Assembly: GCA_938041035.1 (NCBI GenBank)
Contig: CALHYX010000044.1
Location: forward strand, 35,419-99,418
DNA from: an uncultured Acidimicrobiales bacterium
GTDB taxonomy: Bacteria; Actinomycetota; Acidimicrobiia; Acidimicrobiales; SHLQ01
Length of the DNA stretch: 64,000 nucleotides
Direction: 5' to 3'
Under the pieces are notes generated by a model. That model searched no databases and was not told the origin of the DNA. It was given only the letters and a program-made list of their open reading frames with translations. The position numbers and the translations under genes were made by a program. Of the stretch, positions 48,030 through 56,600 are shown one piece after another (position 1 is the first letter of the stretch; the number at the start of each line of letters is the position of its first letter).

Positions 48030-48394
48030 CCTCCACCGAAGACGTTCAACCGCTGCGAGCGCTGCGGGTTCGGCCGTATGCCCTCGTCGGCGGCCGCACC
48101 CGCTCCGCGGTCGACCTCGCCGTCGAGACGATGGTCCGCACCACGGCTCACGGCGCCCGGAAGATGCGCACGCTTCGACTCGAACAGCGCGACATCGTCG
48201 ATCTGGGCCGCGAGCCCCTGTCCGTCGCCGAGGTGAGCGCCCATCTCAAACTCCCGATCGGGGTAACCCGGGTTCTGGTCGGCGACATGATCACCGACGG
48301 CTTGTTGATGACCCACGCCGATACCGCTTCGGCAACTCGGGCCGAAGAGGTCTCGCTGCTCGAGAGGATTCTCGATGGTCTTCAGTCGCTCTGA
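48026..48394 (+). CDS. DUF742 domain protein (CvnC-like)
   Basis: The third conservon gene encodes a 122-residue DUF742 protein. It begins with a family-typical VRPYALVGGRTRS and ends with LSVAEVSAHLKLPIGVTRVL and GDMITDGLLM, which looks like a small winged-helix domain. The role of CvnC is not well understood. Its 3' end overlaps the GTPase gene by 20 nt. Confidence 0.9.
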   Translation: MTSTEDVQPLRALRVRPYALVGGRTRSAVDLAVETMVRTTAHGARKMRTLRLEQRDIVDLGREPLSVAEVSAHLKLPIGVTRVLVGDMITDGLLMTHADTASATRAEEVSLLERILDGLQSL

Positions 48395-49004
48395 TCCCCA
48401 GCCCGACGATACCGAGGTAGCGGTTGGGCCGATGCCGATACCGGTCAAGATCGTTGTCGCCGGCGGCTTCGCCGTGGGCAAGACGACCTTCGTCGGCTCG
48501 TTGTCCGATATCGAACCCCTCACCACCGAAGCCAGCATGACAGCCGCATCCGAGCAGATCGACGACCTCGGCGCCGCTCGCGAAACCAAGCGCGGCACGA
48601 CCGTCGCCATGGATTTCGGTCGGGTTGGACTCGACGACGAGTTGATCCTCTACCTGTTCGGTACGCCGGGCCAGGATCGCTTCCAGTTCATCTGGGATGA
48701 TCTGATCAAGGGCGCCGTCGGCGCCGTCGTGCTGGTCGACACCGACCGACTGGCCGACTGTTTCCCCGCCGTCGACTACTTCGAACGATCCGGACTGCCG
48801 TTCCTCGTCGCCATTAACACCTTCGACGGTCGCCTCCGCCACTCGCTGGAAGCGGTGCAGGAAGCGCTTGCGCTGGCTCCGGAGGTACCGATCGTGGTCA
48901 CCGACGCCCGGGCGCGCCCGGCGGCGCGTGACACGCTGCTGGATCTCGTCGAGCACGCCATCGCCCAGGCGCGAGCGGAATCGGCGACAGCAACCCCGGT
49001 CTGA
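48375..49004 (+). CDS. Conservon small GTPase (CvnD-like)
   Basis: The fourth conservon gene encodes a 209-residue Ras-like GTPase. It has the P loop GGFAVGKTT, G3 FGTPGQDRFQF, and G4 NTFD in place of NKxD, as is usual in CvnD proteins. A Glu/Thr-rich switch I region (LTTEASMTAA) is visible. It would cycle between GTP and GDP states and interact with the roadblock protein. ATG at 48375 has GAGAGG upstream; ATG at 48432 is a less likely start. A GT2 gene follows after 52 bp. Confidence 0.93.
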   Translation: MVFSRSDPQPDDTEVAVGPMPIPVKIVVAGGFAVGKTTFVGSLSDIEPLTTEASMTAASEQIDDLGAARETKRGTTVAMDFGRVGLDDELILYLFGTPGQDRFQFIWDDLIKGAVGAVVLVDTDRLADCFPAVDYFERSGLPFLVAINTFDGRLRHSLEAVQEALALAPEVPIVVTDARARPAARDTLLDLVEHAIAQARAESATATPV

Positions 49005-49056
49005 ACCGGGCGCTCCGGGTTTGGCCTCGGCGGCTCCAGCTGACACATTGCGGCCG

Positions 49057-49941
49057 ATGAACCCTGTCGTCCGAGTCATCCTCGTGCACTGGAACCAAGC
49101 CGATGCCTGCGTGGGCACCATCGAACGCTTTCGCGCCCAACTCGACGTCGATGTCGTGGTCACCGTGGTCGACAACGGCTCTCGTCCCGCCGAACTCGAT
49201 CGGCTACTCGCCGGCCTCGACGACGAGGTCACCCTCATCCGGCAAGACCACAACTCCGGTTTCGGGCCGGGCAGCAACGCCGGGTTGCGCCACTGGCTGC
49301 GCCACGACACCTGCGAATGGGCCGCGGTCGCGCCCCACGACGCCGTGCCCAACCCGGACACGTTGAGCCGCATCGTGCACGGGCTCGTCGACATGCCCGA
49401 TGTCGGGCTGGTCAGCGCCGACGTCGGCGACGGCTTCACGCCCGTCGTCCAACCGTTCCTCGGCGCCATCGACGCCCCCCAGATGGTCGCCGAAGGCCTG
49501 GAGGAAGCCGACTATGGCCACGGAACTCTCCACCTGTTCCGCCGCCCCTGTATGGAGCAGATCGGGTTGTTCGACGAGCGGTACTTTGCGTACTGCGAGG
49601 AGGCCGACCTCGGACTGCGGGCCAAGGCCGCTGGTTGGCGGGTCGGGGTGATGCGCGGCGCCGAGGTGCGCAACCCCCATGTGAACACCAACCACGTGCT
49701 GATCGACTACCTGAAGGAACGCAACACGTTGTTGTTGCTCGCCGATCACTACGGATGGTGGCCAGTGGTCTTTCGCACCGGCGTCGCGCTCTATCAACTC
49801 GGCGCCGGTGTCCTCGTCCCTTCTACGCGAGCCGAGTACTACTCGACGCGGGGGAGGGTGGCGGCGTTGCGCGACGCTGCCCGGCGCCGGTGGGGCGCTC
49901 CGCCGGATGAGCTCTATCCACCGGAACCGACAAATCCGTGA
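49057..49941 (+). CDS. Glycosyltransferase family 2 (rhamnosyltransferase-like)
   Basis: This 294-residue GT-A fold enzyme has VVDNGSRPAELD (nucleotide-sugar binding), NSGFGPGSNAGLRHWL, a HDAVPNP loop where the DxD motif would normally lie, and FDERYFAYCEEADLGLRAKAAGW with the likely catalytic acids. The latter pattern resembles GT2 rhamnosyl/galactofuranosyl-type transferases. Substrate is not predictable. No membrane segments are obvious; a C-terminal hydrophobic stretch (WPVVFRTGVALYQLGAGVLV) may touch the membrane. ATG at 49057 is used. Confidence 0.85.
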   Translation: MNPVVRVILVHWNQADACVGTIERFRAQLDVDVVVTVVDNGSRPAELDRLLAGLDDEVTLIRQDHNSGFGPGSNAGLRHWLRHDTCEWAAVAPHDAVPNPDTLSRIVHGLVDMPDVGLVSADVGDGFTPVVQPFLGAIDAPQMVAEGLEEADYGHGTLHLFRRPCMEQIGLFDERYFAYCEEADLGLRAKAAGWRVGVMRGAEVRNPHVNTNHVLIDYLKERNTLLLLADHYGWWPVVFRTGVALYQLGAGVLVPSTRAEYYSTRGRVAALRDAARRRWGAPPDELYPPEPTNP

Positions 49942-49972
49942 AGCGGTGACCCCCGGGTCTTAGCCTGGGCCG

Positions 49973-50386
49973 ATGGACGACGTCATCGATGCCGGCCGCT
50001 CGTGCCGGATACCGGTGGCCGATGTCGAGTGGCGCTTTCAACCAAGCGGTGGGCCCGGCGGTCAACACGCAAACCGCGCCCACTCGCGGGTGGAGGCGCG
50101 CATCGATTTGGAGACCGCCCGCGGCATCAGCGATGCCACTCGGGCCCGGCTGCGCAGGAAACTCGGCGACGAGTTGCGGTTGGTGGTCGATGAGCGGCGA
50201 TCCCAGCTGCGCAACCGCCAGGTCGCACTCGAACGGCTGGAGTCCCGACTCCGGGCTGCGCTCGTTCCGGAGAAGAAGCGGCGGGCCACGAAACCCAGTC
50301 GAGCGGCCAAGAAACGCCGGGTCGACGCCAAGAAGCGCCGCAGCCAGGTGAAGAAGGGGCGCCGACGCCCGACGGCCGACGATTGA
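49973..50386 (+). CDS. arfB: Peptidyl-tRNA hydrolase ArfB-type ribosome-rescue factor
   Basis: ArfB (YaeJ) releases peptides from ribosomes stalled without a stop codon. The 137-residue protein has the release-factor GGQ motif (GGPGGQHANR, Q31), and a Lys/Arg-rich C-terminal tail (KKRRATKPSR, RVDAKKRRSQVKKGRRR) that would enter the empty mRNA channel. The family usually has SSGPGGQ; here SGGPGGQ. ATG at 49973 is used. It stands between two envelope-related genes without evident functional link. Confidence 0.9.
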   Translation: MDDVIDAGRSCRIPVADVEWRFQPSGGPGGQHANRAHSRVEARIDLETARGISDATRARLRRKLGDELRLVVDERRSQLRNRQVALERLESRLRAALVPEKKRRATKPSRAAKKRRVDAKKRRSQVKKGRRRPTADD

Positions 50387-50480
50387 GCCACCCTCGTATC
50401 GCCTGTCGTAGCCCGACGGGGCCGGTAGAGTCAGCCGTGGCCGCCGTGAGACCGAGGGGATCGCCCGGCCCATCCAGCCC

Positions 50481-52631
50481 ATGAACGACGTCACTCACAA
50501 GTCCTCCGCGCCCAACCCGCCGCCCGCCACGCCGAGCGGGTCGGGCTTTCCCCATTTTCCCGCCCTCGATGGCATCCGGGGCATCGCGGTGGCGGTCGTG
50601 CTGGTGTTCCACGGCGGCTTCGCCATCGCGTCGGGCGGGTTCCTCGGTGTATCGACGTTCTTCACCCTGTCCGGCTTCCTGATCACCTCACTGCTGCTGA
50701 GCGAACGCGAACGGAGTGGCACGATCGCCCTCGTCGCGTTCTGGAAGCGGCGCTTCAAACGGCTTCTTCCCGCGGCCTTGCTCACGATCGGGGCGATAGC
50801 GGTCTTCTGGAACTGGTTGCCGCGATTGCAGACCGAGGCTTCGTTCACCGAGGTGAGCGTGATGGACCGCCTAAACGGGGACCTGCTCGCGAGCACGTTC
50901 TACGTGTCGAACTGGCGGGCCGCGTTCCCGCCGCCCGGCGCCGGCTACAACGCCCTGTTCGAAGAGGTGGTCGAGCCATCGCCGGCCGCCCACTTCTGGT
51001 CGCTGTCGATCGAGGAACAGTTCTACGTATTCTTCCCGTTCATCGCCTACATCCTGCTGGCCAAGATCGGATCCAAGCGCTGGTTCGGTGCGGTAATCGC
51101 CGCGGGGCTGGTGGCCTCGATCGCTTCGGTCGCCGTCCTCGACGGATTCGACCGCATCTACAACGGTACCGATGTGCGGGCCGCCGAGATCCTGCTCGGT
51201 GCGCTGCTGGCGGTTGCCTTCTCCACCCCGCGCGGGCGCGAGTTCATTACGACCAATCCGGTGCTGCGATGGCTGGGCGTCGCCTCGATCGGTGTGCTCG
51301 CCGTCCTCTGGGTGGTGACCGACCTCAACTCCGGCTGGCTTCTCACCGGTGGTCTGGCCGGGTACGGCGCCCTCTCGACCATCGTGATCGCGGCCGCCAC
51401 CCAGACATCCGGCCCGATCACCGCCGTGTTCTCCTGGCGCCCGCTGCGGTGGCTGGGTGAGGTCTCCTACGGCATGTATCTGTACCACTGGCCGATTTTT
51501 CGGTGGATCGACGCCGAGGCGGTCGGGTTCGACGGCATTGCCCTGTTCGTCCTGCGCATGGCGGTCACCACCGCCGTCGCCTGGTTGTCGTTCCACTACT
51601 TCGAGCAGCCGATACGGCGCGGTAGCCGCCCGGGCGCCAAGGTCTTTTCCCCCGCGCTCGCGGGCGCCGCCGCCATCTTTGCCGTCATCGGCTTCGTCGT
51701 GGCCTACTCCGATATCGGCCGCGACGAGGGCCCGGAGTTCGACTTCGACGCCGACGAGGTCGCCGGTCCGCTGGTGGAGGAGTCGCCGACAACAACGCTT
51801 TCGGCCGCCGAGGCCGATGGGGGATCGAGCGTCGATGGCGGCGGGGGCACCGATGAGAACACCCTGCCCGCCCCGACCACCACGAGCTCGCCCACCACCA
51901 CGACGCCCCCTGTCGTCTGGGAGCTCGCCGACCGGCCGCCCGTCCTGACCATCGTCGGCGACTCGATCGCTCTGAACATGCGGGGCGGTCTCGAACGCTA
52001 TGCCTCGGCCACCGACCTGCCCGAGCCGGTGCGCAGCGACCTGTCGTTCCCGGGCTGTGGCGTGGCAATAGGCGGCGAGATCGAATGGCCCGGCGAACGC
52101 ATCAGCCCGGCGTGTCGCTCCGACTACAGCACGATCGCGGACGCCAGCGGCACCGTCGACGGTGCTGAGGTGGTCATCATCGTCGCCGGCACCGTCGACA
52201 TGTTGCCGCGGCGTATGGCGGGCGAACTCGGGTTCACCCGGGCGACCGAGGACGCCTTCTTCGATCGCATCGAGGCCGACTACCGAGACCTGCAAACCAG
52301 CATTACCGACCGCGGCGCGGCCGTGCTGTGGGTAACCCTTCCGTGTATCGACGAGGAAAAGGCCGAATCGCTCGGCATCGACGCCGAGCGGGTGCCCGCC
52401 ATGAACGCCGCGATCGAGCGGGTCGTGGCGAGTGCCGATCCAACCACCCAGCGCGTCGGGGTGTTCGACCTGTTCAATTCGGTCTGCCTCGACGGCGAGT
52501 TCATCGCCGAACTGCAGGGCGACCCCCGGGCCCGGGCCGACGGTCTGCACTTCAGTGACTTCATCGCCGACCAGCTGGCGGTGCAGATCGCGAACGAAGC
52601 GGCCACCCTGGGACCGCTCGCCGACGCCTGA
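50481..52631 (+). CDS. OafA/YrhL-type membrane acyltransferase with C-terminal SGNH domain
   Basis: The 716-residue protein has an N-terminal acyltransferase_3 domain of about ten membrane segments (about 25-400), with FPALDGIRGIAVAVVLVFHG near the start (the conserved His of the family) and LSIEEQFYVFFPFI. After a Thr/Ser/Pro linker (about 430-480) comes an extracytoplasmic SGNH domain with TIVGDSIALNM (nucleophile Ser) and DGLHFSD (catalytic Asp-His). Such proteins O-acetylate surface glycans, moving acyl groups across the membrane. Both active sites look intact. It converges with an SGNH lipoprotein gene. Confidence 0.93.
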   Translation: MNDVTHKSSAPNPPPATPSGSGFPHFPALDGIRGIAVAVVLVFHGGFAIASGGFLGVSTFFTLSGFLITSLLLSERERSGTIALVAFWKRRFKRLLPAALLTIGAIAVFWNWLPRLQTEASFTEVSVMDRLNGDLLASTFYVSNWRAAFPPPGAGYNALFEEVVEPSPAAHFWSLSIEEQFYVFFPFIAYILLAKIGSKRWFGAVIAAGLVASIASVAVLDGFDRIYNGTDVRAAEILLGALLAVAFSTPRGREFITTNPVLRWLGVASIGVLAVLWVVTDLNSGWLLTGGLAGYGALSTIVIAAATQTSGPITAVFSWRPLRWLGEVSYGMYLYHWPIFRWIDAEAVGFDGIALFVLRMAVTTAVAWLSFHYFEQPIRRGSRPGAKVFSPALAGAAAIFAVIGFVVAYSDIGRDEGPEFDFDADEVAGPLVEESPTTTLSAAEADGGSSVDGGGGTDENTLPAPTTTSSPTTTTPPVVWELADRPPVLTIVGDSIALNMRGGLERYASATDLPEPVRSDLSFPGCGVAIGGEIEWPGERISPACRSDYSTIADASGTVDGAEVVIIVAGTVDMLPRRMAGELGFTRATEDAFFDRIEADYRDLQTSITDRGAAVLWVTLPCIDEEKAESLGIDAERVPAMNAAIERVVASADPTTQRVGVFDLFNSVCLDGEFIAELQGDPRARADGLHFSDFIADQLAVQIANEAATLGPLADA

Positions 52632-52650
52632 AGTTCCGCCGTCAGGCGTC
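52623..52650. terminator. Inverted repeat spanning convergent stop codons
   Basis: GACGCCTGA (52623-52631) and TCAGGCGTC (52642-52650) are perfectly complementary with a 10-nt loop. The left arm ends with the acyltransferase TGA; the right arm overlaps the stop of the minus-strand SGNH lipoprotein gene (52649-52651). It probably terminates both transcripts. Confidence 0.5.
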
Positions 52651-53653
52651 AGCCGCTCTCCGCCGCCCATTGGGCGTAGGCGGCTTCGATGATCGGCGCT
52701 GTCATCGCCCCGGCGTAGCGAAACGCGCCGGAAGACCAGGCCGGGCATGCCCCCGGTTCGATCGGCACCCCGTCGCCGAAACCGCCGGAACAAAAGTGGG
52801 TGCCGTCGCCCTCGCGCACGTAGTTGAACCCGATTCCGTCGGCGTCGACACCGCCCACGCAGGGTTCGTGATCGAGGCACGGCAGGGTTTCGGTGTAGTT
52901 CCCGTCGGCGTCGAGCACCGCCGCCGCCGCGTCGACGACGAATACCCCGTCGTCCTCACTCGCCAACTGGGCGAACAACGAGTTGAACGGCACCATGGCC
53001 TGTTCACCCCGTTCGGCGGCACCCCGGTTGTTGGCGAAGGTGGGCAGGTAGACGAATGCTCCGGTTTCGCGAAACCGATCGACGAGTCGACGCAGGTCGC
53101 TTTCGTACTTGGCGAACGACGCCTCGCCAACGAGCGGATCTCCGGCCTCGTCGGCCATGCAGTCGGTGAAGGTGTTGTTGCTGAACAGCAGGATCACCGC
53201 CCAGAACTCGCGGCCGACAAGGTCCTGCTCGACCGCGTCGAACCAGTCGCAGACAGAGCTACCGGGGAACGTCCGGGGGTACAGGTCGATGCGCAGCCCG
53301 GTATCGAGGGCGATGTCCACATGCTCCTGGACGCTGTGCGCCACCGAGTCGCCGTACAACGCGACCTGGTAGTTGGAGGGCTGGTCCGGGATACCGGCCC
53401 GGCCTGCCTCGTCGTAGAGGGGGTTCGGTGGGAGCGTCGTGGCCGGTGCGCTGGACGAAACCCCCGGAGCGTCGGTCTCATTCGGCGCCTCCGTCGGCGC
53501 CACCGTGGTCGCTTCGGCCGGGGTCGATTCGGGTGCGGAGGTGGGGGAGGGGGCCGCACCGTCGCCTCCGGACCCGCACGCCGCGGCGAACAAGGCGAGG
53601 GCAGCCACGATGCCGAGACGTCGGCGGGGGCGCGGTTCGACCTCTGGATTCAT
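52649..53653 (-). CDS. SGNH/GDSL-type hydrolase lipoprotein
   Basis: This 334-residue exported protein has a lipoprotein signal (LGIVAALALFAAAC, Cys26), a Pro/Thr/Ala-rich tether to about residue 80, and an SGNH-like domain. Block I reads LYGDSVAHSV and the catalytic Asp-His block reads DGTHFCSGGFG. It would act on acyl esters outside the membrane. Its ATG at 53653 overlaps the aftD stop (ATGA), and it is the last gene of the GT4-aftD-SGNH operon. An ester-handling enzyme in this operon suggests acyl modification of the same glycan. Confidence 0.88.
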   Translation of the reverse strand: MNPEVEPRPRRRLGIVAALALFAAACGSGGDGAAPSPTSAPESTPAEATTVAPTEAPNETDAPGVSSSAPATTLPPNPLYDEAGRAGIPDQPSNYQVALYGDSVAHSVQEHVDIALDTGLRIDLYPRTFPGSSVCDWFDAVEQDLVGREFWAVILLFSNNTFTDCMADEAGDPLVGEASFAKYESDLRRLVDRFRETGAFVYLPTFANNRGAAERGEQAMVPFNSLFAQLASEDDGVFVVDAAAAVLDADGNYTETLPCLDHEPCVGGVDADGIGFNYVREGDGTHFCSGGFGDGVPIEPGACPAWSSGAFRYAGAMTAPIIEAAYAQWAAESG

Positions 53654-56600
53654 CGCTGCTCCTGTGCGGTTCGGCGGCGCCGCTCGGCGATTGCGACAGC
53701 CGCGTCCGCCGCCAAGAACAGCACACACAGCACCCCGAGTACGTGCACTGCATCAAAAAACTGCGGCCAACCAAAGTCGGGCGGGAACCGGTGTCGGTAC
53801 TGCGCCACCGTCGTATACGCCCCGGACACCAGCAACAAGGCTGCGGCGACGAGCGCCGGTACCCGCCGCCACCTCGGAAACGACCGGGCGAGCGCATACG
53901 CCGCGCCGACCAGAACGGCGGCCAGGTGCCATCGCGGCAGGTTGACCAGGGCGAAACCGGTGACCAGGGCGGCCCCGGCGAACACGTAGGTGGTCGACCG
54001 CGGCGCCGCACCAGCCTCCGGGTCGCTGCGCCCCGTGAATTCGAGCATGGGCGCGTCGGCGGTCACCACGCCCGGGTCGGCCCGCCCTCGCCAGGCCAGG
54101 AGCGCGCACAGAAACACCGCGGCCAGCGAGAACGCGAGGCCAAACCAGACGAGGCGTTGGGGGGTCCAGCGCAATTCGATTCGAGCCCCGGGCGCGGCGC
54201 CGTCGACCAACCAGCCGTTGGCGTAGCCATCGACCAGCATCGGTGGACCGAGGTCGACCCCATCGATGGTGGCCTTCCAGCCGTCGCTGTAGCTCTGTCC
54301 GAGCACGAACCAGAACGGATCGTCGCCGGCGCCTGCGTCAACATCGACCGACATCGACGTGGCCGAGTGGTTCTCCACGGTGAGGGTTGGCGTGGCGGAC
54401 GCGTCGACCGGCCTCTGCACGGCGGCTGAGCCGTCCTCGTTGGACAGCAGAGCGAGCCGGTCGATGTCGAGCCCGCTGGTACGCCCGCCGGTGGTGGTCA
54501 GGCGGTGTACGCCTTCGCTCAGCGCGAGGGCCGGGTCACACAGCTCCAGATCGAGCGGGCGACGCGCGAGTGCATCTTCGGTGGTTCCGGTTATCCGGAC
54601 CGCAACCGGCTCACCGTCGAGCGCCAACAGATCGGAACGACAACCGGTGTCGAACCGGTCGTCGAGCACCACCGGAGCCGCCACCTGGCGGATCTCGGCG
54701 ATGCCGACCGGCATCATGCGGCCGTTCCCGCTGTACCAGTCCTTGGCGAAGTGGGGTCGCACCTCGGCGATCTCGATTCGGAGCCGTTCACCGGCGATGG
54801 CGTTGGTCAGGGGAAGAGCGACTTCAACCGTCGCTCCGGGTTCATCCAGGTCGGCGATCTCCGGGACGGGAAATTCGATCGGCTCGCCACCGTCGGTGCT
54901 CACCCGGAGCTTCGTCGGCACCGAATGGTCGCCGTCGGCGAGGAACCGAATCGACAGTTCCTCAAAGCCGCGCACCGTACCGAATTCGAGCTCGATCCAT
55001 TCACCGGTCGGATCGTCGAACCCGGTCTGCCAGGCCGTTCCCTCATCGGCATCCACCGCGCTGCGGCCTCGGGAGGCCAGGTCGCCGGCGAGACGCTCCG
55101 ACGTCCAAACGGCGACCGCGCCCGACTCCACCCCGACGAACTCATCGATGACGTCGTCACTGATGTAGGCCGACAGGCGAGCCTCGCCCACGATGCCGAA
55201 CGCGCGATCCGACCCCACCGTGAAGGTGCGGTCGAGGCGTTCTTCGCCGTCGAATCGCACCGGCTCCTGCGGGTCCGACCGCAGCCGGGTCACCACGAAG
55301 CCCACCCGGTGGCCCGTGTCGTCGACTTGATCGAGATCGGTGGGCAACCGAATGGACTCGTCGAACGAGAACCCGGCCACGGAAAGTTCGGCGAGGCCGA
55401 CCCCGCTGAGACCGTTGTAGCGATCCCGCACGCCGACGTTGGTGTCTACCACCTCGATTTCGATGCGCTCATAGCTACCGTTGGGGACCGGGATCGTCTG
55501 GCCCGCAGCGAGGCGGGAACTGTCGTCGAGCGGGGCGAACACGGTCTCGTCATCGAGCCGGATTTCGACCTCCGTGATCCACCGGTTGCGGAAGCCGTTC
55601 AGCGGCTGCACCAGCGTGACCTCGTCGATGGTGTTGGGTTCGTCGAAATCCAGGCGAAGGTACTCACCAGTGACATCGGCGAACGCTCCGACCCGCCACG
55701 CCGTGTCGGGGTCACCGTCGAGGGCGAGCGACGGTCGGTTGTCGACCGTGAAGCTCACCGGGTTGCCGTAGTTGGTCGCCTGCACCCGACCACCGGTCTG
55801 CACCGAAACGGTTTGGGCGCCGGCGTCGGTACCGGGCACCACCACCAGGCGGTAGTCGCCCGGGTCGTACCGCAACGGTTCCTCGTCGGCGCGTTCGATG
55901 TAGCCGGTGTTTTCCCGGATGGTGCCCCACCGCCGAGCCTGTCTGCGATTGGTATCGGTGATGATCAGATCGGCGCCGGCGGCCAGCATCTGGTCGGCCA
56001 TCGCCTGATCGGCCACCGCCGTCGCCGCGTACACCACCATCTGGTCGGCGTCGTAGAGGCCGAGGGCCGCGAGGTCGACCAGGCCCGAGCCATCGCCGGC
56101 CAGCAGCAGCGGACGGTCCGTGCCCCGCGCCCGCACGATGGCGAGCGGATCTTCGACCTCAAACACCGCCACCGCGGGTGGATGTTCGAGATCGTCGGGC
56201 AGGGCGAGGGCGATCTCGTCGCGCATTGGTTGTTCCGGGCCCGCGATGTTCGGCGTCGAGGGCCCGAAGCCCACCGGCTGGGTGAGGCCGGGCGTCGCCA
56301 GCAGGTCGGCCCACGTAACCACCGGCCGCGGGGTTCGGAATCGTTCGTACTGCAGGTCGGATCGCAGGGCAACGTCGCCGACGCCGAGCAGACGGGCGAT
56401 CGGCGCGAGGTAGTCGGTGTCGTACAGCCCCTCCTGAAAGCCGCGGTCGAACGCCAGGAGGAGGTCGATGGACGGTTCGGAGCCAAAGGGCACCAACTCG
56501 CGTGCGACATACGGCCGGTCGGTCAGGCCGGGCGTCACCGGCTCGACCGTGTTGCCCCAGCGGTAGCTGCTGAAGTCGGCGCCCGGAACCTCGAGGATTC

